From contig JAUVTI010000016.1 of assembly GCA_030601605.1 (NCBI GenBank), positions 1 through 20,502 of the forward strand: a stretch of 20,502 nt of DNA, in the 5' to 3' direction. The DNA comes from Gemmatimonadales bacterium (lineage in GTDB: Bacteria > Gemmatimonadota > Gemmatimonadetes > Gemmatimonadales > GWC2-71-9). The notes under the pieces were generated by a model. That model was given only the letters and a program-made list of their open reading frames with translations. It was not told where the DNA came from and did no database searches. The position numbers and the translations under genes were made by a program. Below are positions 1 to 6,413 of this stretch, piece by piece; the stretch's first letter is position 1, and each line of letters opens with the position of its first letter.

Positions 1-437
1 GGATGGGAGCATACTCCCCACAGATGCTGATCGCCCGGAAGGACTTGCTGGGACTCAGCGATGAGCAGGTTTCCCAGATCGGGCAACTGAGCGCCGATGC
101 GCAGGCTGCGCAGGAGCAGGCCATGGAAGCCGTCAAGCAGAGCCAGGAGCAGCTCCAAGAGGCTTGGGCGGCCGACCAGCCGGACCCAGCGGCGGTGCGC
201 CGTTATGCTCAGGCCGGCATGGAGGCGCGGCAGACCGCGCGGCTTGCCACGCTCGACGGCGCGGCACGGGCCAAGGCCCTGCTCACGCCCGAGCAGCAGG
301 GCAAGCTCGAAGGGTTCGTCGAAGGCCGCCGCATGGGCATGAGGCAAGGTGGCATGCGCGGTCAGAGGGGTCAGAGCGGTCAGATGCGCGGGAGCCAGGG
401 GGCGCGGGGAATGCGCCAGCACTGTCCGGGACGCTGA
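1..437 (+). CDS. Spy/CpxP-like LTXXQ periplasmic protein, 5' end missing
   Basis: The frame is open from the first bases of the window to TGA at 435-437. The ATG at position 3 is probably internal, because family members have a signal peptide that is not seen here. The visible part has two helical modules, each opening with the family signature: LGLSDEQVSQI near the start and LLTPEQQGKL near residue 93, with a charged helical stretch rich in Gln, Ala and Glu between them. This is the pattern of Spy/CpxP/LTXXQ periplasmic stress chaperones or metal-responsive proteins. The tail (about residues 110-140) is a low-complexity run of Gly, Met, Arg and Gln, possibly metal-binding. The gene is followed by a clear terminator, so it ends its transcription unit. 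The fold assignment is fairly sure; the exact role is not known. Confidence 0.7.
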   Translation, partial: MGAYSPQMLIARKDLLGLSDEQVSQIGQLSADAQAAQEQAMEAVKQSQEQLQEAWAADQPDPAAVRRYAQAGMEARQTARLATLDGAARAKALLTPEQQGKLEGFVEGRRMGMRQGGMRGQRGQSGQMRGSQGARGMRQHCPGR

Positions 438-472
438 CGGGCTGACGGCTCCACGCGATCCGGAGGAGGAAG

Positions 473-505
473 CCGCCCCGCGGGCAGATGCCTGCGGGGC
501 GGTTT
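473..505 (+). terminator. Rho-independent terminator after the Spy-like gene
   Basis: A 14-base arm at 473-486 (CCGCCCCGCGGGCA) pairs with 489-502 with a single mismatch across a 2-nt loop, and is followed by TTT at 503-505. The stem is very GC-rich and the T-tract short. It lies 35 nt after the stop codon of the upstream gene. An in-frame ATG for the next gene at 488 falls inside this hairpin, which argues against that start. Confidence 0.7.
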
Positions 506-541
506 GCACTTGGGGAGTGGCGGCGGCAAGATACAGGAGCC

Positions 542-1657
542 ATGTCCTTGAGGGAGCGGATCCGGATCACGTACGAGTTTGCGCTGGCCGAAGGCGAGTC
601 GCCCGAGGCCGGAGCGCGGCGCATCGCCCTGGAGCAGACCGTCGAGCTGCCGGACGGCTGCTACCCGGACAGGATCGAGGAGGCGGTCGTGGCCCGGGTC
701 GAGGAGCTGGAGGCCCTCGCGGAGAACCGCTGCCGCGCGGCGCTGTCGTTCGCCCCGGCCCTGGTCGGCAATGAGGTCCCGCAGCTCCTGAACGTCCTGT
801 TTGGCATGGTGTCACTGCTGCCGGCCACGCGAGTCGTGGAATTCGAGCTGCCGGACGGATTGCTGCGGCGCTACGGCGGGCCGCGGTTCGGAATAGAGGG
901 GATTCGCGCGGCCTGCACGAACGCGGCGGGGCGCCCGCTGCTCTGCACGAGCGCCAAGCCGGTCGGCCTGTCGGCGGCCGAGCTCGCCGCAATATGCGGC
1001 GCTCTCGCGCGCGGCGGCATCGACGTGGTCAAGGACGACCACGGCGTCGCGGACCAGGCGACGGCGCCGTTCGCCGAGCGCGTCGGGCGCTGCAGCGAGG
1101 CGGTGCAGCGGGCCAACGAGGCCAGCGGCGGATCGACCCTCTACTTCCCCAACGTGACCTCTCCCGTGACGGAGTTGTTCGACCGCGTTGCAACCGCCAA
1201 GGCCGCCGGGTGCCGTGGTGTGCTGGTGAGCCCGTTCGCGACCGGGCTCGACACCCTGAGGTGGCTCGCCGAGAACAGCGGTTTGATCGTCCTCGTGCAC
1301 CCGACCTTCTCCGGAGCGCTGTACCACGCGGACCATGGCGTCTCGCTGCCCGTGTTGGGCCGGCTCCTGCGTGTGCTGGGAAGCGACGGTGTGACCTACG
1401 TGAACGCTGGAGGGAGATTCCCGGTGACGGAGCAGGAGTGCCACGCTGTGAACGACAGTCTGCGCGGGCCGCTCGGATCGCTGCGACCGGCGCTCCCGGT
1501 GCCCGGAGGAGGCATGGATGTGGACCGGGCGGCGTACTGGACCGAGCGCTACGGGGTGGACACCATGTTCCTCATCGGGAGCAGTTTGTACGCGCAGGGC
1601 GACCTGGAAGTGGCGAGCAGGAGATTGGTCGATGCCGTGACCGGGGCAGCCGGCTGA
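542..1657 (+). CDS. RuBisCO-like protein (form IV type)
   Basis: The 371-residue product has the two-part RuBisCO large-subunit layout: an N-terminal alpha/beta domain (about 1-115) and a C-terminal barrel. Landmarks are GPRFGI (113-118), the KP-x-GLS segment (K139, equivalent to the first active-site lysine), GGIDVVKDDH (158-167) with the lysine that is carbamylated in RuBisCO at K164, H253 in the VLVHPTF strand, and glycine-rich phosphate-loop-like segments at 288-293 and 321-325. Several catalytic residues differ: the second Lys of KPK is Val141, the Glu of KDDE is His167, and Arg after the strand-5 His is Pro254. It is therefore not a carboxylase but a RuBisCO-like protein. Family members act as enolases, isomerases, decarboxylases or transcarboxylases in sulfur or sugar-acid metabolism. 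No methionine-salvage or sugar-acid genes are nearby, so the substrate is unknown. AGGAG at 535-539 is only 2 nt from ATG 542 but 8 nt from in-frame TTG 548, so the start may be TTG. Confidence 0.87.
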   Translation: MSLRERIRITYEFALAEGESPEAGARRIALEQTVELPDGCYPDRIEEAVVARVEELEALAENRCRAALSFAPALVGNEVPQLLNVLFGMVSLLPATRVVEFELPDGLLRRYGGPRFGIEGIRAACTNAAGRPLLCTSAKPVGLSAAELAAICGALARGGIDVVKDDHGVADQATAPFAERVGRCSEAVQRANEASGGSTLYFPNVTSPVTELFDRVATAKAAGCRGVLVSPFATGLDTLRWLAENSGLIVLVHPTFSGALYHADHGVSLPVLGRLLRVLGSDGVTYVNAGGRFPVTEQECHAVNDSLRGPLGSLRPALPVPGGGMDVDRAAYWTERYGVDTMFLIGSSLYAQGDLEVASRRLVDAVTGAAG

Positions 1658-1660
1658 GCT

Positions 1661-2590
1661 TCACCCGAGGACCGAGCGCGCCACGAACCAGAGATTGGCG
1701 GGCCGCTCCGCCAGGCGCCGCATGTACCAGGGGAACCAGGCGCCGCCGTAGCTGATCAGCGTACGCATGACGTTTCCGTCGGCCGCGAGGCGCAGCTGCT
1801 CCTCCCGCCTGATCCCGTACAGCATCTGGATCTCGTAGGCGCTCTTCGCGATTCCAGCACCCTCGGCAAAGTCCCGAATGCGTGTGACCAGGTGAAGGTC
1901 GTGAGTGCCGAACGCCGGGGTCACTCCCTCGGGCCGCGCGTCCTCCGCCAGTAGCCGCTTGGCCAGCTTGAAGTAGTTGGCGTCCACGTCGGCCTTCTTG
2001 GGGAAGGCGAGCCGCGGCGGCTCGTTGTAGGCGCCCTTCACGAGACGGACGGACGGGGAGAGCGGGAGCAGAGAGTCGAGGTCTTCCGCGGTGCGGTAGA
2101 GGTAGGCCTGCAGGCAGATCCCGACGTTGGGATGGTCGGGGCGCACGGAGCGGAAGAGGTCGAGCGTGGCATCGACGTAGGAGGAACCCTCCATGTCGAT
2201 GCACACGAAGTTCCCGAGTGCGGCCGCCCGCTCCACAACGGTGGCGAGCTGCTCGGCGCAGAGGTCGCGGCTGATGTCCAGGCCCAGCTGCGTCAGCTTG
2301 ACCGAGAGCTGTGTCTTCAGTCCCCGGCGCTCGATCCGCTCCAGCGCATCCACGTAGTGCTCGGCGACCTGCTCGGCCTCCGGCCGGTTTGTGATGGCCT
2401 CACCCAGCAGGGTGATCAGGGTCGGGATGTTCCGCTCACCCAACTGCTCCGCGGCGGTGAGAGCCGCTGCGATGTCCTCGCCTGGCATGAAGCGCCGCAC
2501 GGCCCGCTGCGCGAACCCGCGCCGGCTGGCGTGGTCGGCCAGCCAACGGCTCTCCGATGCCTTGAGCAGGAGGGTCCGCATCAATCCCAT
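1661..2590 (-). CDS. Monofunctional proline dehydrogenase (FAD-dependent)
   Basis: The 309-residue product is a PRODH barrel, oxidising L-proline to pyrroline-5-carboxylate with FAD and passing electrons to the quinone pool. Conserved segments are LSVKLTQLG (95-103), the IDMEGS strand (131-136), RLVKGAY (182-188), FGTHD (227-231), YEIQMLYGIR (252-261) and the proline-binding RRLAERPAN (291-299). It is the short, single-domain bacterial type, not a PutA fusion. No P5C dehydrogenase gene lies in the window, so the second step must be encoded elsewhere. ATG 2590 is preceded by AGGGAG with a 7-nt gap. A much longer open frame extends upstream but runs antisense into the next gene and has no family similarity. 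Its 3' end faces the RuBisCO-like gene with 3 nt between stop codons. The function call is firm. Confidence 0.95.
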   Translation of the reverse strand: MGLMRTLLLKASESRWLADHASRRGFAQRAVRRFMPGEDIAAALTAAEQLGERNIPTLITLLGEAITNRPEAEQVAEHYVDALERIERRGLKTQLSVKLTQLGLDISRDLCAEQLATVVERAAALGNFVCIDMEGSSYVDATLDLFRSVRPDHPNVGICLQAYLYRTAEDLDSLLPLSPSVRLVKGAYNEPPRLAFPKKADVDANYFKLAKRLLAEDARPEGVTPAFGTHDLHLVTRIRDFAEGAGIAKSAYEIQMLYGIRREEQLRLAADGNVMRTLISYGGAWFPWYMRRLAERPANLWFVARSVLG

Positions 2591-2795
2591 CAATCGACTC
2601 CCTAGCCAAGAACAAGAAGGTGATCCGCCGCGCACGCCGCCGGGGCGGCGCTGGCGGACGCCGGAGCGGTGGCTTATGGTAACCGGCGTGGGGCAGGGTG
2701 GGCAAAGGCCTTCCGATGCGCCAGATTGTATCAGTGTCCGGGCCGGACGTACTGGGAATCGTGTCCCGGCGCCCCGTCGAATCGAGGAGGTGGTG

Positions 2796-3368
2796 ATGCG
2801 GAGTCTCGTCTCGGGTCTATCGGTCGCAGCGCTGCTGGTCTGCCTGGCCGGCCCCGCCACGGCCCAGCAGGAGACTAAACACAACGGCTGGTGGACCGGT
2901 ATCGGACTGGGTGGGGGCTGGACCGGCGACGACATCAGCGATTCGTCGCTGACGGGGGGCGCGGGGTTCCTCCGGCTCGGCGGCACACTCAGCCAGGTCT
3001 TCCTCGTGGGCGGCGACGTCTCCTTCTGGGTCCAGCGTAACGAGGCCGCCGACGAGTGGATTTCGCGCATGAACATCACGGGCAGTGCCTTCGTGTTCCC
3101 GTTCTATCCCATGGGGCTCTACATCAAGCTCGGCGCCGGCCTGGGCGTCTATGACTGGGTCGGTGATACTGACGTGGAGGGTCTGATCCCTCCGGCCGAG
3201 AAGGATTACGGGTTCGGAGCCACGGGTGGGATCGGGTGGGACATTCAGCTCGCCCGCAACTTCTTCGTGACGCCCAACGTGGATTTCCTGTGGCAGAACG
3301 TCTCGGTCGAGGACCAGACCGTCAAGGCATGGGCCGTGCTCATCACGGTGGGGGCAACGTGGCATTGA
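2796..3368 (+). CDS. Outer-membrane beta-barrel protein, first of a tandem pair
   Basis: The 190-residue product starts with a signal peptide (hydrophobic core about 6-19, probable signal-peptidase site after ATA at 21-23). The mature part is a run of short alternating strands rich in Gly and aromatic residues (GIGLGGGW, GAGFLRLGG, YIKLGAGLGVY, GFGATGGIGWDI), ending in an aromatic-rich final strand. This is typical of small eight-stranded OmpA/OmpX/opacity-type barrels. ATG 2796 is supported by AGGAGG at 2785-2790. It overlaps the start of a clear paralogue by about 10 nt, so the two are co-transcribed. The ligand or role is unknown; proteins like this often appear as outer membrane beta-barrel proteins with no assigned function. 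The upstream 205-nt gap, shared with the divergent proline dehydrogenase gene, holds no promoter I could call. Confidence 0.85.
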   Translation: MRSLVSGLSVAALLVCLAGPATAQQETKHNGWWTGIGLGGGWTGDDISDSSLTGGAGFLRLGGTLSQVFLVGGDVSFWVQRNEAADEWISRMNITGSAFVFPFYPMGLYIKLGAGLGVYDWVGDTDVEGLIPPAEKDYGFGATGGIGWDIQLARNFFVTPNVDFLWQNVSVEDQTVKAWAVLITVGATWH

Positions 3369-3925
3369 TCGACAGGCGGAGCCCCTTCGGCGCCCTGCTC
3401 GTAGCCTTCGCCCTGGCCGGAGCTGCCGCGCCCGCGCAGGCACAGTTCGAGATGGACAAGCACCGCCGCAGTGGTATGTGGTTCTCGCTCGGCCTGGGGG
3501 GCGGCTGGAACCTGTCCAACAGCTCCAACGGGGAGTCCAAGTCCGGCTTCGCCGGATACATCCGGGCGGGCGGATCACTCTCTCCGCATTTGCTGCTCGG
3601 TGGCGAAGTGGAGTGGTGGTACCGCGATGAGACCGACGATCTCTCGCTCTCGAGCGGGAACTTCACCCTGGTGGGGCAGTACTACCCGAGCCTGGACTTG
3701 GGGGGCTTCGTCAAGCTCGGAGTCGGTGTGGCCGCGGCCGAGATAATCACGGCCGGCGGCTCGCAGTCCACCTGGGAGTCGGGAGCCGGCGTCACCGCCG
3801 GGGTCGGTTGGGACGTGCCGGTGGCACAGAAGATCTCGCTCACGGCCAACGCCGACTTCCTGTTCCAGAGGGTGGCCGGCTTCAACAACACGCTGCTGCT
3901 GTTCACGCTCGGCGTGACGTTCTAG
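3359..3925 (+). CDS. Outer-membrane beta-barrel protein, second of a tandem pair
   Basis: The 188-residue product has a signal peptide (hydrophobic stretch about 10-24, probable cleavage after AQA at 26-28). Its mature part parallels the preceding protein strand by strand: SLGLGGGW against GIGLGGGW, GYIRAGGSLS against GFLRLGGTLS, a GG-[DE]-V strand, FVKLGVGV against YIKLGAGLGV, and a VGWD turn. The two are tandem duplicates that have diverged strongly. The start is uncertain. GTG 3359 lies inside the previous gene, while in-frame TTG 3365 would form a TTGA overlap with the previous stop; a GGTGGGGG stretch just upstream could serve either. Two TAG stops follow in tandem (3923-3928), then a terminator. 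Function beyond being an outer-membrane barrel is unknown. Confidence 0.82.
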   Translation: MALIDRRSPFGALLVAFALAGAAAPAQAQFEMDKHRRSGMWFSLGLGGGWNLSNSSNGESKSGFAGYIRAGGSLSPHLLLGGEVEWWYRDETDDLSLSSGNFTLVGQYYPSLDLGGFVKLGVGVAAAEIITAGGSQSTWESGAGVTAGVGWDVPVAQKISLTANADFLFQRVAGFNNTLLLFTLGVTF

Positions 3926-3954
3926 TAGCTGCGAGAAACCGACGACTACATGGG

Positions 3955-3985
3955 CGGGCGGCTCGCTTGGCGGGCCGCCCGTTTT
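3955..3985 (+). terminator. Rho-independent terminator after the beta-barrel pair
   Basis: A perfect 8-bp stem CGGGCGGC (3955-3962) and GCCGCCCG (3974-3981) encloses an 11-nt loop and is followed by TTTT (3982-3985). It lies about 30 nt after the tandem stop codons. There is no T-run on the other side, so it should act on rightward transcription only; the convergent channel gene ends 13 nt further on. Confidence 0.8.
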
Positions 3986-3998
3986 GCGCTCCGGAGTC

Positions 3999-4691
3999 TC
4001 AGGGCGTGCTCGGCTTGGACGACATTATGGCCACGATGCGCGCCACCAGCACCGCGACGAAGAACTGTCCCAGCACCGCCTCGAGCGTCGCCAGCGACCG
4101 GGCCATCTCGTGCACCGGAGTGATGTCGCCGTAGCCCAGCGTGGTCATTGTCACCATCGAGAAGTAGACGAATTCCCACGTCGCTGCGCTGCCGGTGCCC
4201 GCGATGCCGCGGAAGGAGCCGGGTGCGAACTCCTCGAGCCAGGCGTAGGCGATGGCGAAGATCAGCCCGATCATGAGGTAGGCGCACATCGCGCCCCAGA
4301 CCGTGTCGCTGGTGATCTCGCGCTCCGTCAATATGTAGCGCAGGATTACGGACGTGACGAAGACGAAGAATGCCGCCTCGAATATGTGGCCGACGGTGAT
4401 GAGCCAGTGTACGTCCACGAGGTACGACGTCCAGCTCCCGAGGATGGCCGGGACGACGAGGAAGAGCCCCTGCCTCAGCGTGCGGCGCTCGCCACGGACG
4501 GCGTAGAGTCCGGCAAGGAACGCCAGCGTGAAGCCCGCCGTGAAGAACTCGCCCTGCTTCCCCCCCGAGACGAACGGGTGTGCCAGCAGCAGGATGAGCA
4601 GCACGATGAGCAGGAAGGAGAAGTTCCCGAAGTGCTTGCGCAGCCCCCTGGGAAGCCAGCGCGGCCCGGAATCGGTGGTGGAAATCGCCAT
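3999..4691 (-). CDS. Six-TM potassium-type ion channel
   Basis: The 230-residue membrane protein has hydrophobic segments at about 24-41, 49-65, 74-92, 98-121, 132-151 and 202-223. A pore loop between the last two carries the potassium selectivity filter TLGYGD (184-189), followed by ITP as in two-pore-domain and bacterial Kv-like channels. The fourth segment lacks a clear arginine ladder, so voltage gating is not evident. There is no RCK or cyclic-nucleotide domain, only a short C-terminal tail. The likely role is potassium flux across the inner membrane. ATG 4691 follows GAAGG by about 6 nt. The gene begins 28 nt beyond the 3' end of a tRNA-Ser gene on the same strand with no terminator between, so the two may share a transcript. 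The family call is firm, though ion preference rests on the filter alone. Confidence 0.9.
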   Translation of the reverse strand: MAISTTDSGPRWLPRGLRKHFGNFSFLLIVLLILLLAHPFVSGGKQGEFFTAGFTLAFLAGLYAVRGERRTLRQGLFLVVPAILGSWTSYLVDVHWLITVGHIFEAAFFVFVTSVILRYILTEREITSDTVWGAMCAYLMIGLIFAIAYAWLEEFAPGSFRGIAGTGSAATWEFVYFSMVTMTTLGYGDITPVHEMARSLATLEAVLGQFFVAVLVARIVAIMSSKPSTP

Positions 4692-4719
4692 CGCATGCCT
4701 TCGCGAGCGGAGGAAGTTA

Positions 4720-4806
4720 CGGAGAGGGTGGGATTCGAACCCACGAGACCCGCAAGGGTCTACCGGTTTTCGAGACCGGCTCCTTCAACCACTCGGACAC
4801 CTCTCC
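4720..4806 (-). tRNA. tRNA-Ser (anticodon CGA)
   Basis: Read on the minus strand, this is an 87-nt cloverleaf with a 7-bp acceptor stem (GGAGAGG with CCTCTCC), a D arm, an anticodon arm CCGGT-CTCGAAA-ACCGG with anticodon CGA at 4770-4772, a long variable arm (GACCC-TTGC-GGGTC) typical of class II tRNAs, and a T arm with GTTCGAATC. The unpaired discriminator at 4720 is G, as expected for serine. CCA is not encoded. It reads UCG codons. Confidence 0.97.
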
Positions 4807-4854
4807 AGACTGCTGCTGAGCCGTCCAGCAGCCGAGCCGCGTGCGGCCCGGTGC

Positions 4855-4883
4855 ATAATAGACGCGCCAAGGGCTAGTTTCCA
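4855..4883 (-). promoter_or_regulatory. Candidate sigma-70 promoter for tRNA-Ser and the channel gene
   Basis: On the minus strand TGGAAA (4878-4883) and TATTAT (4855-4860) are separated by 17 nt. Matches to consensus are 4/6 and 5/6. It would start transcription near 4848, about 40 nt before the tRNA. The same AT-rich spot reads CATAAT (4854-4859) on the plus strand and could be the -10 of the rightward dehydrogenase gene, though I see no matching -35 there. Confidence 0.45.
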
Positions 4884-4888
4884 CCCCG

Positions 4889-5827
4889 ATGACCGCCGTC
4901 CTCATAGCATCCGAGCTCAGGCAGCTTCTCCCGGCCGATCCGGTGCCGGGTCACCGGGTAGAGTGGCTCGCCGCAGACGAGCCGACACCCAGTGGCTCCT
5001 ACGCTGCGATCCTCCCTCTCCTCTCGCGCCGCATCGGGCCGGCGGAGCTCGACCGCCTCCCCGACCTCCAGATCGTGGCCAACTGCGCCGTCGGGTACGA
5101 CAACATCGATCTCGAGGCGGCCGCCGAGCGGGGGGTGACGGTGACCAACACGCCGGATGTGCTGACCGACGCGACCGCCGACCTGACGTGGGCGCTGATC
5201 CTGGCGGTGGCGCGCCGGCTCAAGGAAGGGGAGGCGCTGCTCGCCGAGGATCGCTGGGAGGGATGGCACCCCCGGCAGCTGTTGGGACTCGAGCTCAGGG
5301 ACAGCACCCTGGGCGTGGTCGGGGCCGGCCGCATCGGGCAGGCGGTGGCGCATCGCGCCGTCGGATTCGGGATGCGAATCCTCTACGCCGATTCGGAGGC
5401 CCGGCCCGGGCTCGAGGGCGCCACCGGCGCGGAGCGGGCAGAGCTGCCCGACCTCCTGGCCCGGAGCGACGTCGTGACCGTGCACGTTCCGTCGTCTCCC
5501 CAGACGCGCGGCATGTTCGGGCAGGAGGAGTTTGCCCGGATGCGTCCCGGAGCACTGTTCGTCAACACGGCGCGCGGCGACCTGGTGAACGAGACGGCCC
5601 TCCTCGATGCGCTGGACCGCGGCCACCTGGGTGGAGCGGGACTGGACGTGTTCTCCGAGGAGCCGAATGTGCCTGAGGGATTGGTGCGGCACCCCCGGGT
5701 CATGGCTCTGCCTCATCTCGGTAGCGCAACCACCCGCACCCGTGAAGCGATGGCTGCGCTCGCCGCCAGGAATGTCCAGGCGGTGCTCGCTGGTCTCGCG
5801 CCACTCACGCCCGTGGCGCCGCGTTGA
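4889..5827 (+). CDS. D-2-hydroxyacid dehydrogenase (glyoxylate/hydroxypyruvate reductase-like)
   Basis: The 312-residue product belongs to the D-isomer-specific 2-hydroxyacid dehydrogenase family. It has a split substrate domain (about 1-95 and 285-312) around a Rossmann NAD(P) domain with GAGRIG at 145-150. Catalytic residues are visible: Arg229 in VNTARGD, Glu258 in DVFSEEP and His276 in LPHLGSAT. The NCAVGYDNID segment (65-74) and the PHLGSAT ending resemble glyoxylate/hydroxypyruvate reductases more than SerA, and there is no C-terminal ACT domain. It probably reduces glyoxylate or hydroxypyruvate, but formate, lactate or other 2-ketoacid activities cannot be excluded. ATG 4889 has only a weak, distant Shine-Dalgarno (AAGGG). 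pyrR starts 34 nt downstream without a terminator, so this gene may head the pyrimidine transcript. Confidence 0.88.
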   Translation: MTAVLIASELRQLLPADPVPGHRVEWLAADEPTPSGSYAAILPLLSRRIGPAELDRLPDLQIVANCAVGYDNIDLEAAAERGVTVTNTPDVLTDATADLTWALILAVARRLKEGEALLAEDRWEGWHPRQLLGLELRDSTLGVVGAGRIGQAVAHRAVGFGMRILYADSEARPGLEGATGAERAELPDLLARSDVVTVHVPSSPQTRGMFGQEEFARMRPGALFVNTARGDLVNETALLDALDRGHLGGAGLDVFSEEPNVPEGLVRHPRVMALPHLGSATTRTREAMAALAARNVQAVLAGLAPLTPVAPR

Positions 5828-5861
5828 CGCCCTCAGGCGCCACGTCTAACTTGCTGCAGCC

Positions 5862-6413
5862 ATGACTCCTGCCGAGCGGAAAATCCTGCATGATGACTCG
5901 GGCGTCGGCGAGGCGCTCGAGCGGATGTCCCGAGAGATCGTTCAGTTCGCCGGCGGTACCGACCATCTGGTGCTGGTCGGGATTCAGCGGCGTGGTTCGG
6001 ACCTGGCCGAGCGGCTCTGCAGGATGATCGCAGAAGCCGAGGGCGCCACCGTTCCGCTGGGCGTCATGGACATCACCCTCTACCGCGACGACCTGCAGAC
6101 CATCGGGCCCCGGCCCGTGGTCGGGGAAACACGGCTTCCGGTGGATCTCGACGACAGGTGGGTGATGATCGTGGACGACGTTCTGTTCACCGGCCGCACC
6201 ATCCGCGCCGCGCTGGATCAGTTGGCCGACTTCGGCCGGCCGGCACGGATCGGACTCTGTGTGCTGGTCGACCGTGGGGGGCGCGAGCTCCCGATTCAGG
6301 CTGATATCGTTGGACTCAAAGTGGATGCCCAGTCGAGCGACCGGGTGGACGTTCTGGTCACTGAGCTGGATGGGCGGGATGCGGTTGAGCTCGTGCACGG
6401 AGGTAATACGTGA
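5862..6413 (+). CDS. pyrR: Bifunctional PyrR: pyr regulator / uracil phosphoribosyltransferase
   Basis: The 183-residue product is a type I phosphoribosyltransferase of the PyrR family. It has the flexible-loop region IQRRGSDLAERL (41-52), an ITLYRDDL segment (71-78) typical of PyrR, and the PRPP-binding signature MIVDDVLFTGRTI (102-114). In Gram-positives PyrR binds pyr mRNA leaders in response to UMP and also has weak uracil phosphoribosyltransferase activity. Here the gene directly precedes pyrB with a GTGA stop/start overlap, which supports a regulatory or pathway role. However, the 34 nt upstream leave no room for a classical PyrR-controlled attenuator. The region before ATG 5862 lacks a clear Shine-Dalgarno. 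The family call is firm; RNA-based regulation at this locus is doubtful. Confidence 0.93.
   Translation: MTPAERKILHDDSGVGEALERMSREIVQFAGGTDHLVLVGIQRRGSDLAERLCRMIAEAEGATVPLGVMDITLYRDDLQTIGPRPVVGETRLPVDLDDRWVMIVDDVLFTGRTIRAALDQLADFGRPARIGLCVLVDRGGRELPIQADIVGLKVDAQSSDRVDVLVTELDGRDAVELVHGGNT

Noticed and set aside
488..541. Longer start (ATG 488) for the RuBisCO-like protein
   Set aside because: It lies inside the terminator hairpin of the previous gene and adds residues without family similarity.
2591..2795. Promoters or a riboswitch in the gap between proline dehydrogenase and the beta-barrel genes
   Set aside because: TACAAT (2725-2730, leftward) is a passable -10 but has no -35 at 16-18 nt; no other paired elements or conserved fold were found, so nothing was called.
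2591..3079. Upstream extension of proline dehydrogenase to about 472 residues
   Set aside because: The added 163 residues overlap the divergent beta-barrel gene, have no PRODH similarity, and a good Shine-Dalgarno fits ATG 2590.
4528..5676. 382-codon plus-strand open frame spanning the channel gene, the tRNA and the dehydrogenase
   Set aside because: It crosses a tRNA gene and overlaps two real genes; its product is Arg/Pro/Ala-rich nonsense.
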